Shown here in pieces: positions 41,386 through 53,126 of a DNA stretch of 64,000 nucleotides. The stretch lies in the NCBI RefSeq assembly GCF_000718005.1, contig NZ_JODV01000013.1. One strand, 5' to 3'. The notes below the pieces were generated by a model. It made no database searches, had not been told where the DNA came from, and worked only from the letters and a program-made list of their open reading frames with translations. The position numbers and the translations under genes are program-made. The DNA is from Actinoalloteichus_B caeruleus. GTDB taxonomy: Bacteria; Actinomycetota; Actinomycetes; Mycobacteriales; Pseudonocardiaceae. Positions within the stretch are counted from its first letter, which is position 1. Each line of letters begins with the position of its first letter.

Positions 41386-41989
41386 ACAGCCGCACACCCT
41401 CGTACTCGCCCTGCTCGACGAGGTGCGGTCCGAGACTGGCCTGCCCGTGACGGACTGGGTCCGGGAGGAGCACGGCGACCACTCGATCGTCGAGGTCTGC
41501 CCGCCCGACGCCGCCGGTGACGTCGTGGTGTGGCTGCTCGGCCAGATCGCGCTGGTCTTCCTGGACATCGCCGAGCCCGTCGAGTTCGACCTCCGGGAGG
41601 AGGGTGAGGCGGAGCGCCTCCACTCGCTGTTGCTCGCCGCCGCGCGGGGGCAGGTCGAGTTCGACGAGCTGGTGGGCAGGTCCGCGAGCCACCCCTACGC
41701 CGTGCGCTGGCCCGGCGGCGAGCACCGGGTGACGGTGTCCTCGTGGACCTGGATGTGGCGGCGGCGCATGACCCACCGGGTGCGGCGGTTCCCCTCCTGG
41801 ACGGGGGCGGCGGAACCCGGCCGGGTCCTGGCCGACATGCCCGACGGGCACCCGACGGGCACGAGCGAGGACGACGGCGCTCCCCCCGGGGAGGGCTTCC
41901 TGGTCGCACCCCGCGAGAGCCTCGAGAGTCCCCCCACGAAGAGCGTGGAGGCCGCCGGAACGGCCTCGGGAGGCAGCCGTTCCGACTAG
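41369..41989 (+). CDS. conserved hypothetical protein between tmk and mtrA
   Basis: The 206-aa product starts at the ATG at 41369 inside the end of tmk. The first 140 residues look like a compact acidic domain (HTLVLALLDEVRSETGLPVT, VEVCPPDAAGDVVVWLLGQI, VEFDLREEGEAERLHSLLL). Then SSWTWMWRRRMTHRVRRFPSW is a Trp/Arg-rich stretch, and a disordered tail follows. There is no signal peptide or clear membrane helix. No family is recognised. The overlap with tmk suggests co-expression, but no function can be proposed. Confidence 0.72.
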   Translation: MNSSAEQPHTLVLALLDEVRSETGLPVTDWVREEHGDHSIVEVCPPDAAGDVVVWLLGQIALVFLDIAEPVEFDLREEGEAERLHSLLLAAARGQVEFDELVGRSASHPYAVRWPGGEHRVTVSSWTWMWRRRMTHRVRRFPSWTGAAEPGRVLADMPDGHPTGTSEDDGAPPGEGFLVAPRESLESPPTKSVEAAGTASGGSRSD

Positions 41990-42022
41990 CCCGACCCCGT
42001 CCCGACCACGCCTGCCCCACGC

Positions 42023-42157
42023 GTAACGAACCGGTCACCGGAAACGGTCTAAGACCGGGGGATACAACGTGATTCGAGTCACCACGGCGTGGAAGAGGGG
42101 GAGCTGGTGCGAAATGCGAGCACCGTGCACGGCGAGCGGTTCGGTAACAACGGTCAC
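42023..42157. promoter_or_regulatory. two GTAAC-GTCAC motifs upstream of mtrA (possible MtrA boxes)
   Basis: GTAAC-N6-GTCAC at 42023-42038 and GTAAC-N4-GTCAC at 42144-42157 occur in the 225-bp region before mtrA. MtrA is known to bind tandem GTNAC-type repeats and to regulate itself, so these could be autoregulatory sites. The match is by eye. Confidence 0.45.
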
Positions 42158-42214
42158 GTCTCACGTCCCTGGGTGGTGCGTTCCCGCAGGGCAGCCAATG
42201 CGACGATATCCAGC

Positions 42215-42892
42215 ATGAAGTCGCGTGTACTGGTAGTTGACGACGACCCCGCGCTCGCCGAGATGCTGACGATCGTCCTCCGGGGCGAGGGATTCGACAC
42301 CGCGGTCGTCGGCGACGGCACACGCGCCCTTCCCGCCGTGCGGGAGCTCAAGCCGGACCTGGTGCTGCTGGACCTCATGCTCCCCGGGATGAACGGCATC
42401 GACGTGTGCAAGGCGATCCGCGCCGAGTCGGGCGTTCCGATCGTGATGCTGACGGCGAAGAACGACACGGTGGACGTCGTGCTCGGCCTCGAATCCGGTG
42501 CCGACGACTACGTGGTGAAACCGTTCAAACCCAAGGAGTTGGTGGCCCGCCTGCGTGCCCGGCTCCGGCGGACCGAGTCCGAGCCGGCGGAGGTGCTGAG
42601 TATCGGAGATCTCACCATCGACGTGCCCGGACACGAGGTGACCAGGGAGGGACGACCGATCTCGCTGACTCCGCTGGAGTTCGACCTGCTGGTCGCCCTT
42701 GCCCGCAAACCCCGGCAGGTGTTCACTCGTGAGGTCTTGCTGGAACAGGTGTGGGGTTACCGGCACGCCGCCGACACCCGGCTGGTGAACGTCCACGTGC
42801 AGCGGCTGCGTTCCAAGGTCGAACGCGACCCGGAGCACCCCGAGGTGGTACTGACCGTTCGTGGGGTGGGATACAAGGCCGGCCCCCCATGA
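42215..42892 (+). CDS. mtrA: response regulator MtrA
   Basis: MtrA is the OmpR-type regulator that, with MtrB, controls cell-wall hydrolases, division and osmotic response. The 225-aa product has a receiver domain with VLVVDDDPALAEML, the phosphorylation Asp in LVLLDLMLPGMNG, and VMLTAKND and DDYVVKPFKPKEL around the switch residues Thr and Lys. It then has a winged-helix DNA-binding domain (SLTPLEFDLLVALARKPRQV, LVNVHVQRLRSKVE, VRGVGYKAG). The ATG at 42215 starts just before the receiver strand. mtrB follows after 16 bp. It is orthologous to Rv3246c. Confidence 0.96.
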   Translation: MKSRVLVVDDDPALAEMLTIVLRGEGFDTAVVGDGTRALPAVRELKPDLVLLDLMLPGMNGIDVCKAIRAESGVPIVMLTAKNDTVDVVLGLESGADDYVVKPFKPKELVARLRARLRRTESEPAEVLSIGDLTIDVPGHEVTREGRPISLTPLEFDLLVALARKPRQVFTREVLLEQVWGYRHAADTRLVNVHVQRLRSKVERDPEHPEVVLTVRGVGYKAGPP

Positions 42893-42908
42893 CCCGTGAC
42901 GGGACCGG

Positions 42909-44846
42909 GTGGTGCGGGTGAGGAGTTCTGATCGCGGCGGTGAGTCGTTCCACCGGCGCGCCGCCCGGCGGGTCCGGCGAGCTCATCGCCTCGTCCGCCG
43001 GCGGCTGGGAGCAGCCGCCGGGTTGTGGCGGCGGTCGCTCCAGGTGCGGGTGGTCGTGAGCACGCTGGCGCTTTCCTCCGCCGTGGTGTTCGTGTTGGTG
43101 ATGGTGCTCCAGACGCAGATCATCTCGCGGCTGATCGACGGCAAGCGCGACGCCGCGCTGGAACAGGCCCAGACCAGCAGGGAGATCGTCAGCAACGAGT
43201 TGCGCGGCTCCAACCCGAACTCGGACGGTTTCGGCACCCAGCTCAGCGCGGCGAGGAACACGCTCAGCACCAGGACCGACCAGGACTCGTCCGGGTCAGC
43301 CGGCGTCTTCGACCCGGTGCTGGCCGACTTCTACGGGCGCCAGACCGAGACGGGGGAGCCCCTGGCCCAGTCCGGCCCCCTCGACGACATCCCGGAGGAC
43401 CTGCGGCGGCAGGTGGAGGACGAGAACAGCCTCGCCTCCCAGATCACCACGGTCGACCGCGACGGCCAACCCGTGACGATGCTCGCGGTCGGCATTCCCG
43501 TGCCCACCGTGAGCCGGACGATCCAGCTCTACCAGCTGTACCCGCTGACCCCGGAGCAGCGGACCATCAGCCTCGTGCAGAGCACGCTGCTCGTCGGAGG
43601 GCTCGCGCTGGTCGTCCTGTTGGGCGGCGTCACCTACCTCGTGACCAGGCAGGTCGTCCGACCGGTCCGGGAGGCGGCCGAGGTCGCCGAGCGCTTCGCC
43701 GACGGGGACCTGGACGACCGGATGCGGGCGACCGGTGAGGACGAGGTGGCCAGGCTCGCCGAGTCCTTCAACGCCATGGCCGAGAGCCTCCAGGGGCAGA
43801 TCCGCCAGCTGGAGGAGTTCGGCCAGCTCCAGCGCCGATTCACCTCCGACGTCTCCCACGAGTTGCGGACGCCGTTGACCACGGTCCGGATGGCGGCGGA
43901 CGTGCTGCACGCCTCCCGAGACCAGTTCCCCGCCGGCCTCGCCCGCTCCACGGAGCTGTTGGTCAACGAACTGGACCGCTTCGAGTCCCTGCTCAGCGAC
44001 CTGTTGGAGATCAGCCGACTGGACGCCGGGGTGATCCAGCTCAGCGCGGAGAGCGTGGACCTGCGGCCGGTGGTGCGCAGCGCCGCGGAGTCGGTGCGCG
44101 CGATCGCCGCGACGGCGAAGGTCCGCATCGACCTCCACCTGCCACCCGACCCGGTGATGGTCGCCATCGACTCCCGCCGCATCGAACGGGTGCTGCGCAA
44201 CCTGCTTGCCAACGCCGTCGACCACGGTGAGGGCAAACCCGTGGAGGTCAGGGTCGGTGAGAGTTCCGCCGCGGTCGCCGTCACCGTCCGCGACTTCGGC
44301 GTGGGGCTCAGGCCCGGTGAGGAGGAGCTGGTCTTCAACCGCTTCTGGCGTGCCGACCCCTCCCGGAACCGGCACAGCGGTGGCACGGGGCTCGGGCTGG
44401 CGATCAGCCTGGAGGACGCCCGCCTGCACAACGGCGAGTTGGAGGCGGTCGGTGAACCCGGGGAGGGCGCCTGCTTCCGGCTGACGCTGCCCCGGCGTCC
44501 CGGGATCGAGCTGACGCGGAGCCCGCTGCCGTTGATGGTGGCGGACCCGTCGTGGGGCGGTGCCCGCTCCTACTACGACGCCGAGCGCCTCGTGGCGGGC
44601 GGGGTCCAGGACGACGGGCTCGCCGATCTCGTGAGCGGTGCCGGGCCCGAGGACGGCGCTCCAGCGGGGCCACCCGCTCCGGCACCGGTCGAGGACCCGG
44701 ACCACCCGGAGGACTCGGTGCTGGTCGGCGCGGAGGACGACGTGGCGGTGGCCGAGGCGCGGGCGACGCGGGAGCGGCTGGAGAAGCTGGGCCTTCCCAG
44801 CTGGTCCGAGGCGTTGACCGGCGACCGGGGGAGGGACTCGACGTGA
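42909..44846 (+). CDS. mtrB: sensor histidine kinase MtrB
   Basis: MtrB phosphorylates MtrA. The 645-aa protein has a basic N-terminus, membrane segments at about 48-70 and 223-246 flanking a periplasmic sensor domain of about 150 residues, a HAMP linker (RQVVRPVREAAEVAERFADG, to about 300), a dimerisation domain with His317 in DVSHELRTPLTT, and an ATPase domain with NLLANAVDHG, GVGLRPGEEE and GGTGLGLAIS. A C-terminal acidic tail of about 110 residues follows, as in other MtrB proteins. GTG 42909, 42912 and 42918 are all possible starts. lpqB overlaps the stop (GTGA). Confidence 0.95.
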   Translation: MVRVRSSDRGGESFHRRAARRVRRAHRLVRRRLGAAAGLWRRSLQVRVVVSTLALSSAVVFVLVMVLQTQIISRLIDGKRDAALEQAQTSREIVSNELRGSNPNSDGFGTQLSAARNTLSTRTDQDSSGSAGVFDPVLADFYGRQTETGEPLAQSGPLDDIPEDLRRQVEDENSLASQITTVDRDGQPVTMLAVGIPVPTVSRTIQLYQLYPLTPEQRTISLVQSTLLVGGLALVVLLGGVTYLVTRQVVRPVREAAEVAERFADGDLDDRMRATGEDEVARLAESFNAMAESLQGQIRQLEEFGQLQRRFTSDVSHELRTPLTTVRMAADVLHASRDQFPAGLARSTELLVNELDRFESLLSDLLEISRLDAGVIQLSAESVDLRPVVRSAAESVRAIAATAKVRIDLHLPPDPVMVAIDSRRIERVLRNLLANAVDHGEGKPVEVRVGESSAAVAVTVRDFGVGLRPGEEELVFNRFWRADPSRNRHSGGTGLGLAISLEDARLHNGELEAVGEPGEGACFRLTLPRRPGIELTRSPLPLMVADPSWGGARSYYDAERLVAGGVQDDGLADLVSGAGPEDGAPAGPPAPAPVEDPDHPEDSVLVGAEDDVAVAEARATRERLEKLGLPSWSEALTGDRGRDST

Positions 44847-46633
44847 CGTCGGGGCGGAGCGGACCTGGTGGGGGAGGACCGGCGGCGAGCCTGCTGGTGA
44901 TGCTGCTCGCGGGAGTGAGCCTGCTCGCCGGGGGGTGCGTGGCGATCCCGGAGTCCTCCACGGCCACCGTGGCGCAACGGATGGATGACGGGATTCCCGG
45001 CGGTGACGTCCAGGAGCCCGACCCGGAACTGGACGCCCCCGAGCTGGCCCGTGCCTTCGTGCAGGCGAGCGCGCGCCCCGACGACGACCACGCGGAGGCG
45101 CGTGCGTACCTGACCGACGACGCGCAGCGCCAGTGGGACACCGAGTCCCGCATCACCCTGGTGGACGAGCTCCAGCTGGTGATCCACGACCAGGAACTCG
45201 CCGTGAGCGAGGCCCCGGACGATGTGGCGGTCGTCCGGGTCACCGCGCGCCGCATCGGCCGGATCGAGCCGGACATGTCCTTCGTGCCCGACTGGGGGAC
45301 GCACGACATGCGGCTGGTGATGACCAAGGAGAGCGAGGAGCGGGGGTGGCGGATCAGCCAGCCCCCGACCGACGTGGTCATGACGGTGGACGACTTCAAC
45401 CTGAACTACCAGCAGGTGCAGCTGTACTTCCACGCCAGTGACCGGCCGGGCCTGGTGCCGGACCTGCGGTACATCCCGGCGCAGCCGAGCACCGCGCATC
45501 CCGGGAAGGTCGTCGAGTTGCTCCAGAGCGGTCCCTCGGCCAGCCTCGCCGGAGCGGTGGCTCCCGTGCTGCCCCGGGGCGCGGCGATGCGGTCCAACGT
45601 CAGCGACGCGCGGGACGCGGTGATCGAGGTCAACCTGTCGAACCTGGGGAAGGACCCGACGCCGGAGTCCTACCGGCGGATGGTCGCGGGCATCGTGCTC
45701 TCCATCCAGTCGGTCACCCCGCGTCCGGTGCGGGTGATGTACGAGAACGTCGACGTGCTGCCCGAGAAGAAGCTGTGGCGCATGGTCGACTTCCGGGCGG
45801 AGATGCAGGCGTTCGCCCCCAACCTGGACCTGCCGGGGCTGATGGTGCGCAACGGCCGGGTGGAGACGTTGACCGGGGAACCGGTGCCGGGGCCGGCCGG
45901 CGCGGGCGACTACCGGGCGGAGACGGCCGCGCAGTCGGTCGACGGGAGCCAGCTCGCGGTCGTGGGCCGTGACCTGGGCGGTCGGCCCACCCTCTGGGTC
46001 GGTGGCTACGGCGAGGACCTGCTGCCGGTGGAGATCGACGCCGAGACGCTCACCAGGCCGACGTGGCGGGCTGGCACCTCCGAGTTGTGGACCGTCGCCG
46101 ACGGCGACACGGTGCTGCAGGTGGTGGCCACGGGGCAGAACGGCTGGGTGACCAGGCCGGTGCCCCACCGGCTGCCGGACGACCAGTTGCCCGTCACCGA
46201 TCTCCGGCTGTCCCCGGACGGGATGCGGGTGGCCGTGGTCGGGGGTGACGACCTGCTGGTCGCCTCCGTGTCCAGCGACAACGAGGGGCCCAGGATCGGA
46301 GGGCACCACGTGTTGCACCGCATCGGGGAGGAGATCCAGGCCCGCTCGGTGGCCTGGCAGTACCCGGCCCCCGGGGAACAGGGCAGCGAGTACCTGATCG
46401 TCGCGGTCAGCGGGAAGTACCCGGTGATGCGGATCAGCCCGGACGGCATGGTCTTCCAGCGCTACCAGCAGTCGAACCTGACCCAGGACGTCACGACGGT
46501 GACCGCGTTCCCGAAGAAGGACGTGATGGTCGCCGACCAGAACGGGCTGTGGACCGTGCAGGACGTGAACAGCTACTGGCAGCAGCACACCGCCGTCAAG
46601 AACGGCGGCGCGGTACCGCTCTACCCCGGGTGA
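44843..46633 (+). CDS. lpqB: lipoprotein LpqB, MtrAB accessory factor
   Basis: LpqB is an extracytoplasmic lipoprotein that modulates MtrB. The 596-aa product has a signal peptide ending in the lipobox-like LAGGC with the lipidated cysteine near residue 33. A GerMN-type domain follows (about 190-330: FNLNYQQVQLYFHASDRPGL, LLQSGPSASLAGAV, IEVNLSNLG), then a C-terminal domain with repeated beta-propeller-like blades (AAQSVDGSQLAVVGRDLGG, LTDLRLSPDGMRVAVVGGDD-like at TDLRLSPDGMRVAVVG). The GTG at 44843 shares GTGA with the mtrB stop, so translation is coupled. Orthologue of Rv3244c. Confidence 0.94.
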   Translation: MTSGRSGPGGGGPAASLLVMLLAGVSLLAGGCVAIPESSTATVAQRMDDGIPGGDVQEPDPELDAPELARAFVQASARPDDDHAEARAYLTDDAQRQWDTESRITLVDELQLVIHDQELAVSEAPDDVAVVRVTARRIGRIEPDMSFVPDWGTHDMRLVMTKESEERGWRISQPPTDVVMTVDDFNLNYQQVQLYFHASDRPGLVPDLRYIPAQPSTAHPGKVVELLQSGPSASLAGAVAPVLPRGAAMRSNVSDARDAVIEVNLSNLGKDPTPESYRRMVAGIVLSIQSVTPRPVRVMYENVDVLPEKKLWRMVDFRAEMQAFAPNLDLPGLMVRNGRVETLTGEPVPGPAGAGDYRAETAAQSVDGSQLAVVGRDLGGRPTLWVGGYGEDLLPVEIDAETLTRPTWRAGTSELWTVADGDTVLQVVATGQNGWVTRPVPHRLPDDQLPVTDLRLSPDGMRVAVVGGDDLLVASVSSDNEGPRIGGHHVLHRIGEEIQARSVAWQYPAPGEQGSEYLIVAVSGKYPVMRISPDGMVFQRYQQSNLTQDVTTVTAFPKKDVMVADQNGLWTVQDVNSYWQQHTAVKNGGAVPLYPG

Positions 46634-46712
46634 CACCCGATCGGTCGGAGTCGGCCGCGATCGAGCGTCGCGAACCCGGTTTCCGTCGGTCCCGCTCGGG
46701 AGGCTCCGAACC

Positions 46713-47456
46713 ATGCGTGCGCTGTGCGACTCGGTGCTGGACCTGCTCGTCCCCCGCTGGTGCGTGGGCTGCGACCTCCCCGGGGTCGACCTCTGCGACG
46801 GCTGCCGGCGTGGGCTCGGCCGACCCCGCGCGGTGACGAGGAGGCCGGTCGCGGTGGCGGCGCCGGTGTACGCGCTGGCCGAGTACGCCGGCGCGACCAG
46901 GTCCGCCGTCCTGGCGTTCAAGGAGCGGGCCAGGCGGGGGCTCGCGGTGCCCCTGGGCCGGGCCCTCGCCGAGGGGATCGGCGGTCCGCACCGTCCCGCA
47001 GGAGCTCCACCGAGGCTGGGGCGTGACGAACCGTGGTGGCTCGTCCCCGCGCCGTCCCGCCCGGCCGCGGTGCGGAGGAGGGGCGGGAGCCACGTTCTGC
47101 GGCTGGCCGAGGTCGCCGCGGCGGGACTCCGCGCGGGTGGCCTGGCCGTCGGTGTCGCGGACGGCCTGCGGCTGGGACCCGGTGCCAGGGACTCGGTCGG
47201 TCTGCCGCCCGCCGAACGGCTGGCGAACCTCGCCGGCCGGGTCGTGGTGCGCCCCCGCCGCCTGCCACCCAGGGGAGCGGAGGTCGTCGTGCTGGACGAC
47301 GTGGTCACCTCCGGCGCCACCGCCGCCCAGTCGGTGCGCTCCCTCCTCGACGCCGGGCTGCGGGTGCGCGCGGTGGTGGTGCTGGCGGTGGCGGGCGGGG
47401 GTTCGGCGCGCCTCGCGGGTACCGGTGGAACGGCGCGTGGCGATTACCTGACGTGA
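46713..47456 (+). CDS. comF: ComF family phosphoribosyltransferase-like protein
   Basis: The 247-aa protein matches the ComF/GntX family. A zinc-finger-like start (LVPRWCVGCDLPGVDLCDGC, four cysteines) is followed by a phosphoribosyltransferase fold with WLVPAPSRPAAVRRRGGSHV and the PRPP loop VVVLDDVVTSGATAAQS. ComF takes part in DNA uptake in competent bacteria; in actinobacteria its role is unclear. The ATG at 46713 has GGGAGG upstream. In mycobacteria the same gene (Rv3242c) precedes hpf and secA. Confidence 0.9.
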   Translation: MRALCDSVLDLLVPRWCVGCDLPGVDLCDGCRRGLGRPRAVTRRPVAVAAPVYALAEYAGATRSAVLAFKERARRGLAVPLGRALAEGIGGPHRPAGAPPRLGRDEPWWLVPAPSRPAAVRRRGGSHVLRLAEVAAAGLRAGGLAVGVADGLRLGPGARDSVGLPPAERLANLAGRVVVRPRRLPPRGAEVVVLDDVVTSGATAAQSVRSLLDAGLRVRAVVVLAVAGGGSARLAGTGGTARGDYLT

Positions 47457-47896
47457 CTCCCGGGGTTTCCGCGCTCGCCCGATCGGTTGGTTTCCCGCGA
47501 ATTTATCGCGACCAATTCGGGAACTTCGGGTTGCGCGCACCCGTTACCCGGGTATGAGGCGATTACGAGGCGGCGGCAGTGAGGGCGGAGGTCAGCCCGG
47601 TGGGACACCGGGTTGGCTAAGCATGCCCTCGGTCGTCGACGTCTCGGGACCGCCGAGGGGTGCTGTGACCGTCGGTAGTCATCGCGCATCGCTCTCCACG
47701 GGGCTGGGCAATACCGACGGATGGGGCTAACGTGCTCGGCTATCAGTCGCGGAGGGCCAGACGAACCGGCCGGATGACACCGCCGGAGGGAGGCGATCAA
47801 CTCATGCCATTGGCGTCGTGAGGCCGGATGAGCCCGGGCGCGCTCCGACGCCACCGTTTCACGCATCGCTCGCAGATCGCGCGAGGGAGGTCGTTT
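47457..47896. other. 440-bp leader region of hpf
   Basis: No gene is found between comF and hpf. The first part is less GC-rich and contains an imperfect palindrome at 47492-47523 (TTCCCGCGAATT with AATTCGGGAA, one base bulged). A candidate promoter follows at 47528-47555, then a leader of some 340 nt. The ribosome site GAGGGAGG is at 47883-47890. Confidence 0.5.
47528..47555 (+). promoter_or_regulatory. possible stress-sigma (SigB/SigF-type) promoter for hpf
   Basis: GGGTTG, 16 nt, then GGGTAT. The -10-like GGGTAT is the hallmark of SigB/SigF-family promoters, and the upstream box is a near match to GTTT/GGTT. It fits induction of a ribosome hibernation factor under stress, but it lies 340 bp from the start codon. 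Confidence 0.4.
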
Positions 47897-48595
47897 ATGG
47901 ACATCGTGGTCAAGGGTCGTAACGTCGAGATCCCGCAGCACTACCGGGTGCACGTGGCGGAGAAGCTGGGCCGACTCGAACGTTATGACCGCAAAGTCAT
48001 CCGCTTCGACGTCGAGTTGTTCCACGAACCCAATCCGCGGCAGGCGAAGAACTGCCAGCGCGTCGAGATCACCGGCAAGGGACGCGGACCCGTGGTCCGC
48101 GCCGAGGCCTGTGCCCAGGACTTCTACGCGGCGTTGGACGTGGCGGTGAACAAGCTGGAGAACCGGCTGCGCCGCATCCACGACCGGCGGAAGGACGGCA
48201 GGCGCAAGGCGAAGTCCATCGCGGAGACGATGGCCGGGACCGCCGCCGGTTCCGCCGAGTGGCCGAGCCTCGTCGGGATGCCGACGGCCGGCGGAGGCGC
48301 CGGGAACGCTGATCGCGGGCAGACAGGGAGGACGACCGTGCTGGACACGACCGAGCGCCAGGTGGCTCAGGCCGAGAACGTGAACGAGATCCCCTCCCAG
48401 TGGAGTTCCGACGAACCCGGCCGGATCGTGCGCACCAAGGAGCACCCGGCCGAGCCGATGACCGTTGACCAGGCCCTCTACCAGATGGAACTGGTCGGCC
48501 ACGATTTCTACCTCTTCTCCGACGCCGACAGCGGCCGTCCCAGCGTCGTGTACCGGCGTCGGGGTTTCGACTACGGTGTGATCAGTCTGGTCTGA
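47897..48595 (+). CDS. hpf: long-form ribosome hibernation promoting factor
   Basis: Long HPF binds the 30S subunit and dimerises 70S ribosomes to 100S in stationary phase or stress. The 232-aa protein has the S30AE domain at 1-105 (MDIVVKGRNVEIPQHYRVHV, FDVELFHEPNPRQAKNC, CAQDFYAALDVAVNKLENRL), a linker, and the C-terminal dimerisation domain (RTKEHPAEPMTVDQALYQME, GHDFYLFSDADSGRPSVVYR, RRGFDYGVISLV). The ATG at 47897 follows GAGGGAGG; the 47828 frame is longer without support. It precedes secA, as in Rv3241c-Rv3240c. Confidence 0.94.
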   Translation: MDIVVKGRNVEIPQHYRVHVAEKLGRLERYDRKVIRFDVELFHEPNPRQAKNCQRVEITGKGRGPVVRAEACAQDFYAALDVAVNKLENRLRRIHDRRKDGRRKAKSIAETMAGTAAGSAEWPSLVGMPTAGGGAGNADRGQTGRTTVLDTTERQVAQAENVNEIPSQWSSDEPGRIVRTKEHPAEPMTVDQALYQMELVGHDFYLFSDADSGRPSVVYRRRGFDYGVISLV

Positions 48596-48867
48596 CTGCC
48601 GTGAGTGACGGTTCGCGGCACGGGCCATACTGAGAGTGCGACCGTGCGAGTGGTCCCCGCCCGACAGGATCGGGTCGGGGACCGCCCCGCGAGTGGGGGC
48701 GGTGAGGTCGGTGTTCCCGGTGGGCGCGTCCGCGTGGCACCGACTCCGGGGCGCTCCCGCCGGTCATGCTTGCCCCGCACGGACGTATCGCACTCCCAAT
48801 CCGCGCCTAGTATGGCGGCAAAGCGCCTGTGGCGGGCGCGTGACGATCAGCTAGTGAGGTCGACCGA

Positions 48868-51771
<2,904 letters not shown>

Positions 51772-51785
51772 CCCGGCCAACGGCG

Positions 51786-52442
51786 TCACCGCCGGCCCCC
51801 GTCCACGACGTGACCGGTGCGCCGTGTCCGACCGACGAGGTCGAACACGGCGCACCGCCATGTCCGCCCCACCCTGACGAAGCGGGCGACCAGTGCCTGC
51901 CGGCGATCACCCAGGGCCACCAGACCGCTGGCCTCCACCCCGGACCACTCGCCCCGCGCGTCGAGGACGGTCTGGGCGCGCAGCGAGCACAGCCGGTAGG
52001 GGGCCGCCGGTGGCGCTCCGGGACCGCCGGGGCGGAGCTCGCGGACCAGGGCTGGTGCCAGCACCGCCCGCAGCTGGCTCGCCGGCCTGCGGCGGGCGAA
52101 CACCTCGACGATGACGGTCAGGGCGGGCCGCGCCACCCGGTACGCGAGCCGTTCCCCGGCGCGGGTACCACCGGGCAGGACCACCGGTCCCTGGGCGGCC
52201 AGTGCCGCCAGGCCGCTCCGGTGCCACGCCGGTTCGTCGACCGGGGTGCCTTGCTGGGGCGGTGGCGGAAGCGGGCGCAGCGGCGGTTCGAACTCCGGCA
52301 GCGGGCGGAGGCGCAGGGCGGGCAGGACATCGGCCAGCAGCCGCCCAGCCTCGTCGCGGACGAGGCCCGGGCTCGGCGGGACCAGCAGTGACGTGCCGGC
52401 GGCGAACGAACGTTCCACGGGATCTCCCAGGTTCCGGGACAC
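51786..52442 (-). CDS. DUF6459 family protein downstream of secA
   Basis: The 218-aa product has a Pro-rich N-terminal half and a conserved C-terminal half: LTVIVEVFARRRPASQLRAV, LAPALVRELR, YRLCSLRAQTVLDARGEWSG, and VGRTWRCAVFDLV. This is the pattern of the small DUF6459 proteins that sit next to secA in many actinobacteria, sometimes called Rv family proteins. No function is known. The start is a GTG at 52442 and the gene is convergent with secA, with stops only 15 bp apart. Confidence 0.75.
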   Translation of the reverse strand: MSRNLGDPVERSFAAGTSLLVPPSPGLVRDEAGRLLADVLPALRLRPLPEFEPPLRPLPPPPQQGTPVDEPAWHRSGLAALAAQGPVVLPGGTRAGERLAYRVARPALTVIVEVFARRRPASQLRAVLAPALVRELRPGGPGAPPAAPYRLCSLRAQTVLDARGEWSGVEASGLVALGDRRQALVARFVRVGRTWRCAVFDLVGRTRRTGHVVDGGRR

Positions 52443-52669
52443 GGGACACCTGGCTGATCCCCGAGCACCACGCCTGCGGTCACCCGGCCGGGATTTTCAC
52501 CTGATCAAGTGGTCCCGGTCCACCGTGCGACGTGCGGACGCGACGGTGGGGGGCGTTCTCCCCGTACCGAGCGCCGGACGCGGGCGCTGGCCACCCACCT
52601 GACCTCGGGCACGGCCAACCCGGACGACGGACGGCGGTCGTCCCACCTTGGCGCACTACCCTGGGCCGC

Positions 52670-53083
52670 GTGTCGTCGGATTCGTTGGTCGGCCTGGTCA
52701 TGGATGTCGGCGGGGTGTTGACCGACCTCGGCGGGTTTCCGGCGTCCGAGGAGCCCCCGCTGCTGGGCGCGGTGCGGCTGTTGCGCCGCCGAGGCGTGCT
52801 TACGGCCGTGCTGTCCAACGCCCAGGGGTACCCGCCCGATGCCGGCTGGCGTGCCGACTTCGACGCCGTGGTGGTGTCCGGCGAGGTCGGGATGGGGAAG
52901 CCGGACCCGCGCGTGTACCGCCTGACCGCCGCTCGACTCGGTCTCGCCCCCTCCCGGTGCGTCTTCGTCGACGACCTCCCCCGCAACGTGCGTGGTGCCG
53001 TCGCCGTCGGCATGGTCGGGGTGCGGCACGACACCGTGGCCGCCACCCTCGAGGAACTGGACGCGCTGTTCCCGGAACGGTGA
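52670..53083 (+). CDS. HAD-superfamily hydrolase
   Basis: The 137-aa protein is a small HAD-type phosphatase-like domain: motif I VMDVGGVLTDLG, motif II VLSNAQG, motif III Lys in GMGKPDPRVYRL and motif IV VFVDDLPRNVRGA. The cap domain is missing, so it is shorter than usual HAD phosphatases. The nucleophile Asp is retained but the second Asp of DxD is Gly (DVGG), as in some YrbI/IA subfamilies. Start GTG at 52670. Substrate unknown. It is convergent with the methyltransferase gene. Confidence 0.85.
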   Translation: MSSDSLVGLVMDVGGVLTDLGGFPASEEPPLLGAVRLLRRRGVLTAVLSNAQGYPPDAGWRADFDAVVVSGEVGMGKPDPRVYRLTAARLGLAPSRCVFVDDLPRNVRGAVAVGMVGVRHDTVAATLEELDALFPER

Positions 53084-53126
53084 GCCGTCCCGAACTCCCC
53101 GGCGCTCGCCTCGCCCTCGGCGTCCG

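Noticed and set aside
47556..47896. c-di-AMP or other riboswitch in the hpf leader
   Set aside because: The leader is long, but no conserved riboswitch sequence elements were found on reading; a covariance search would be needed.
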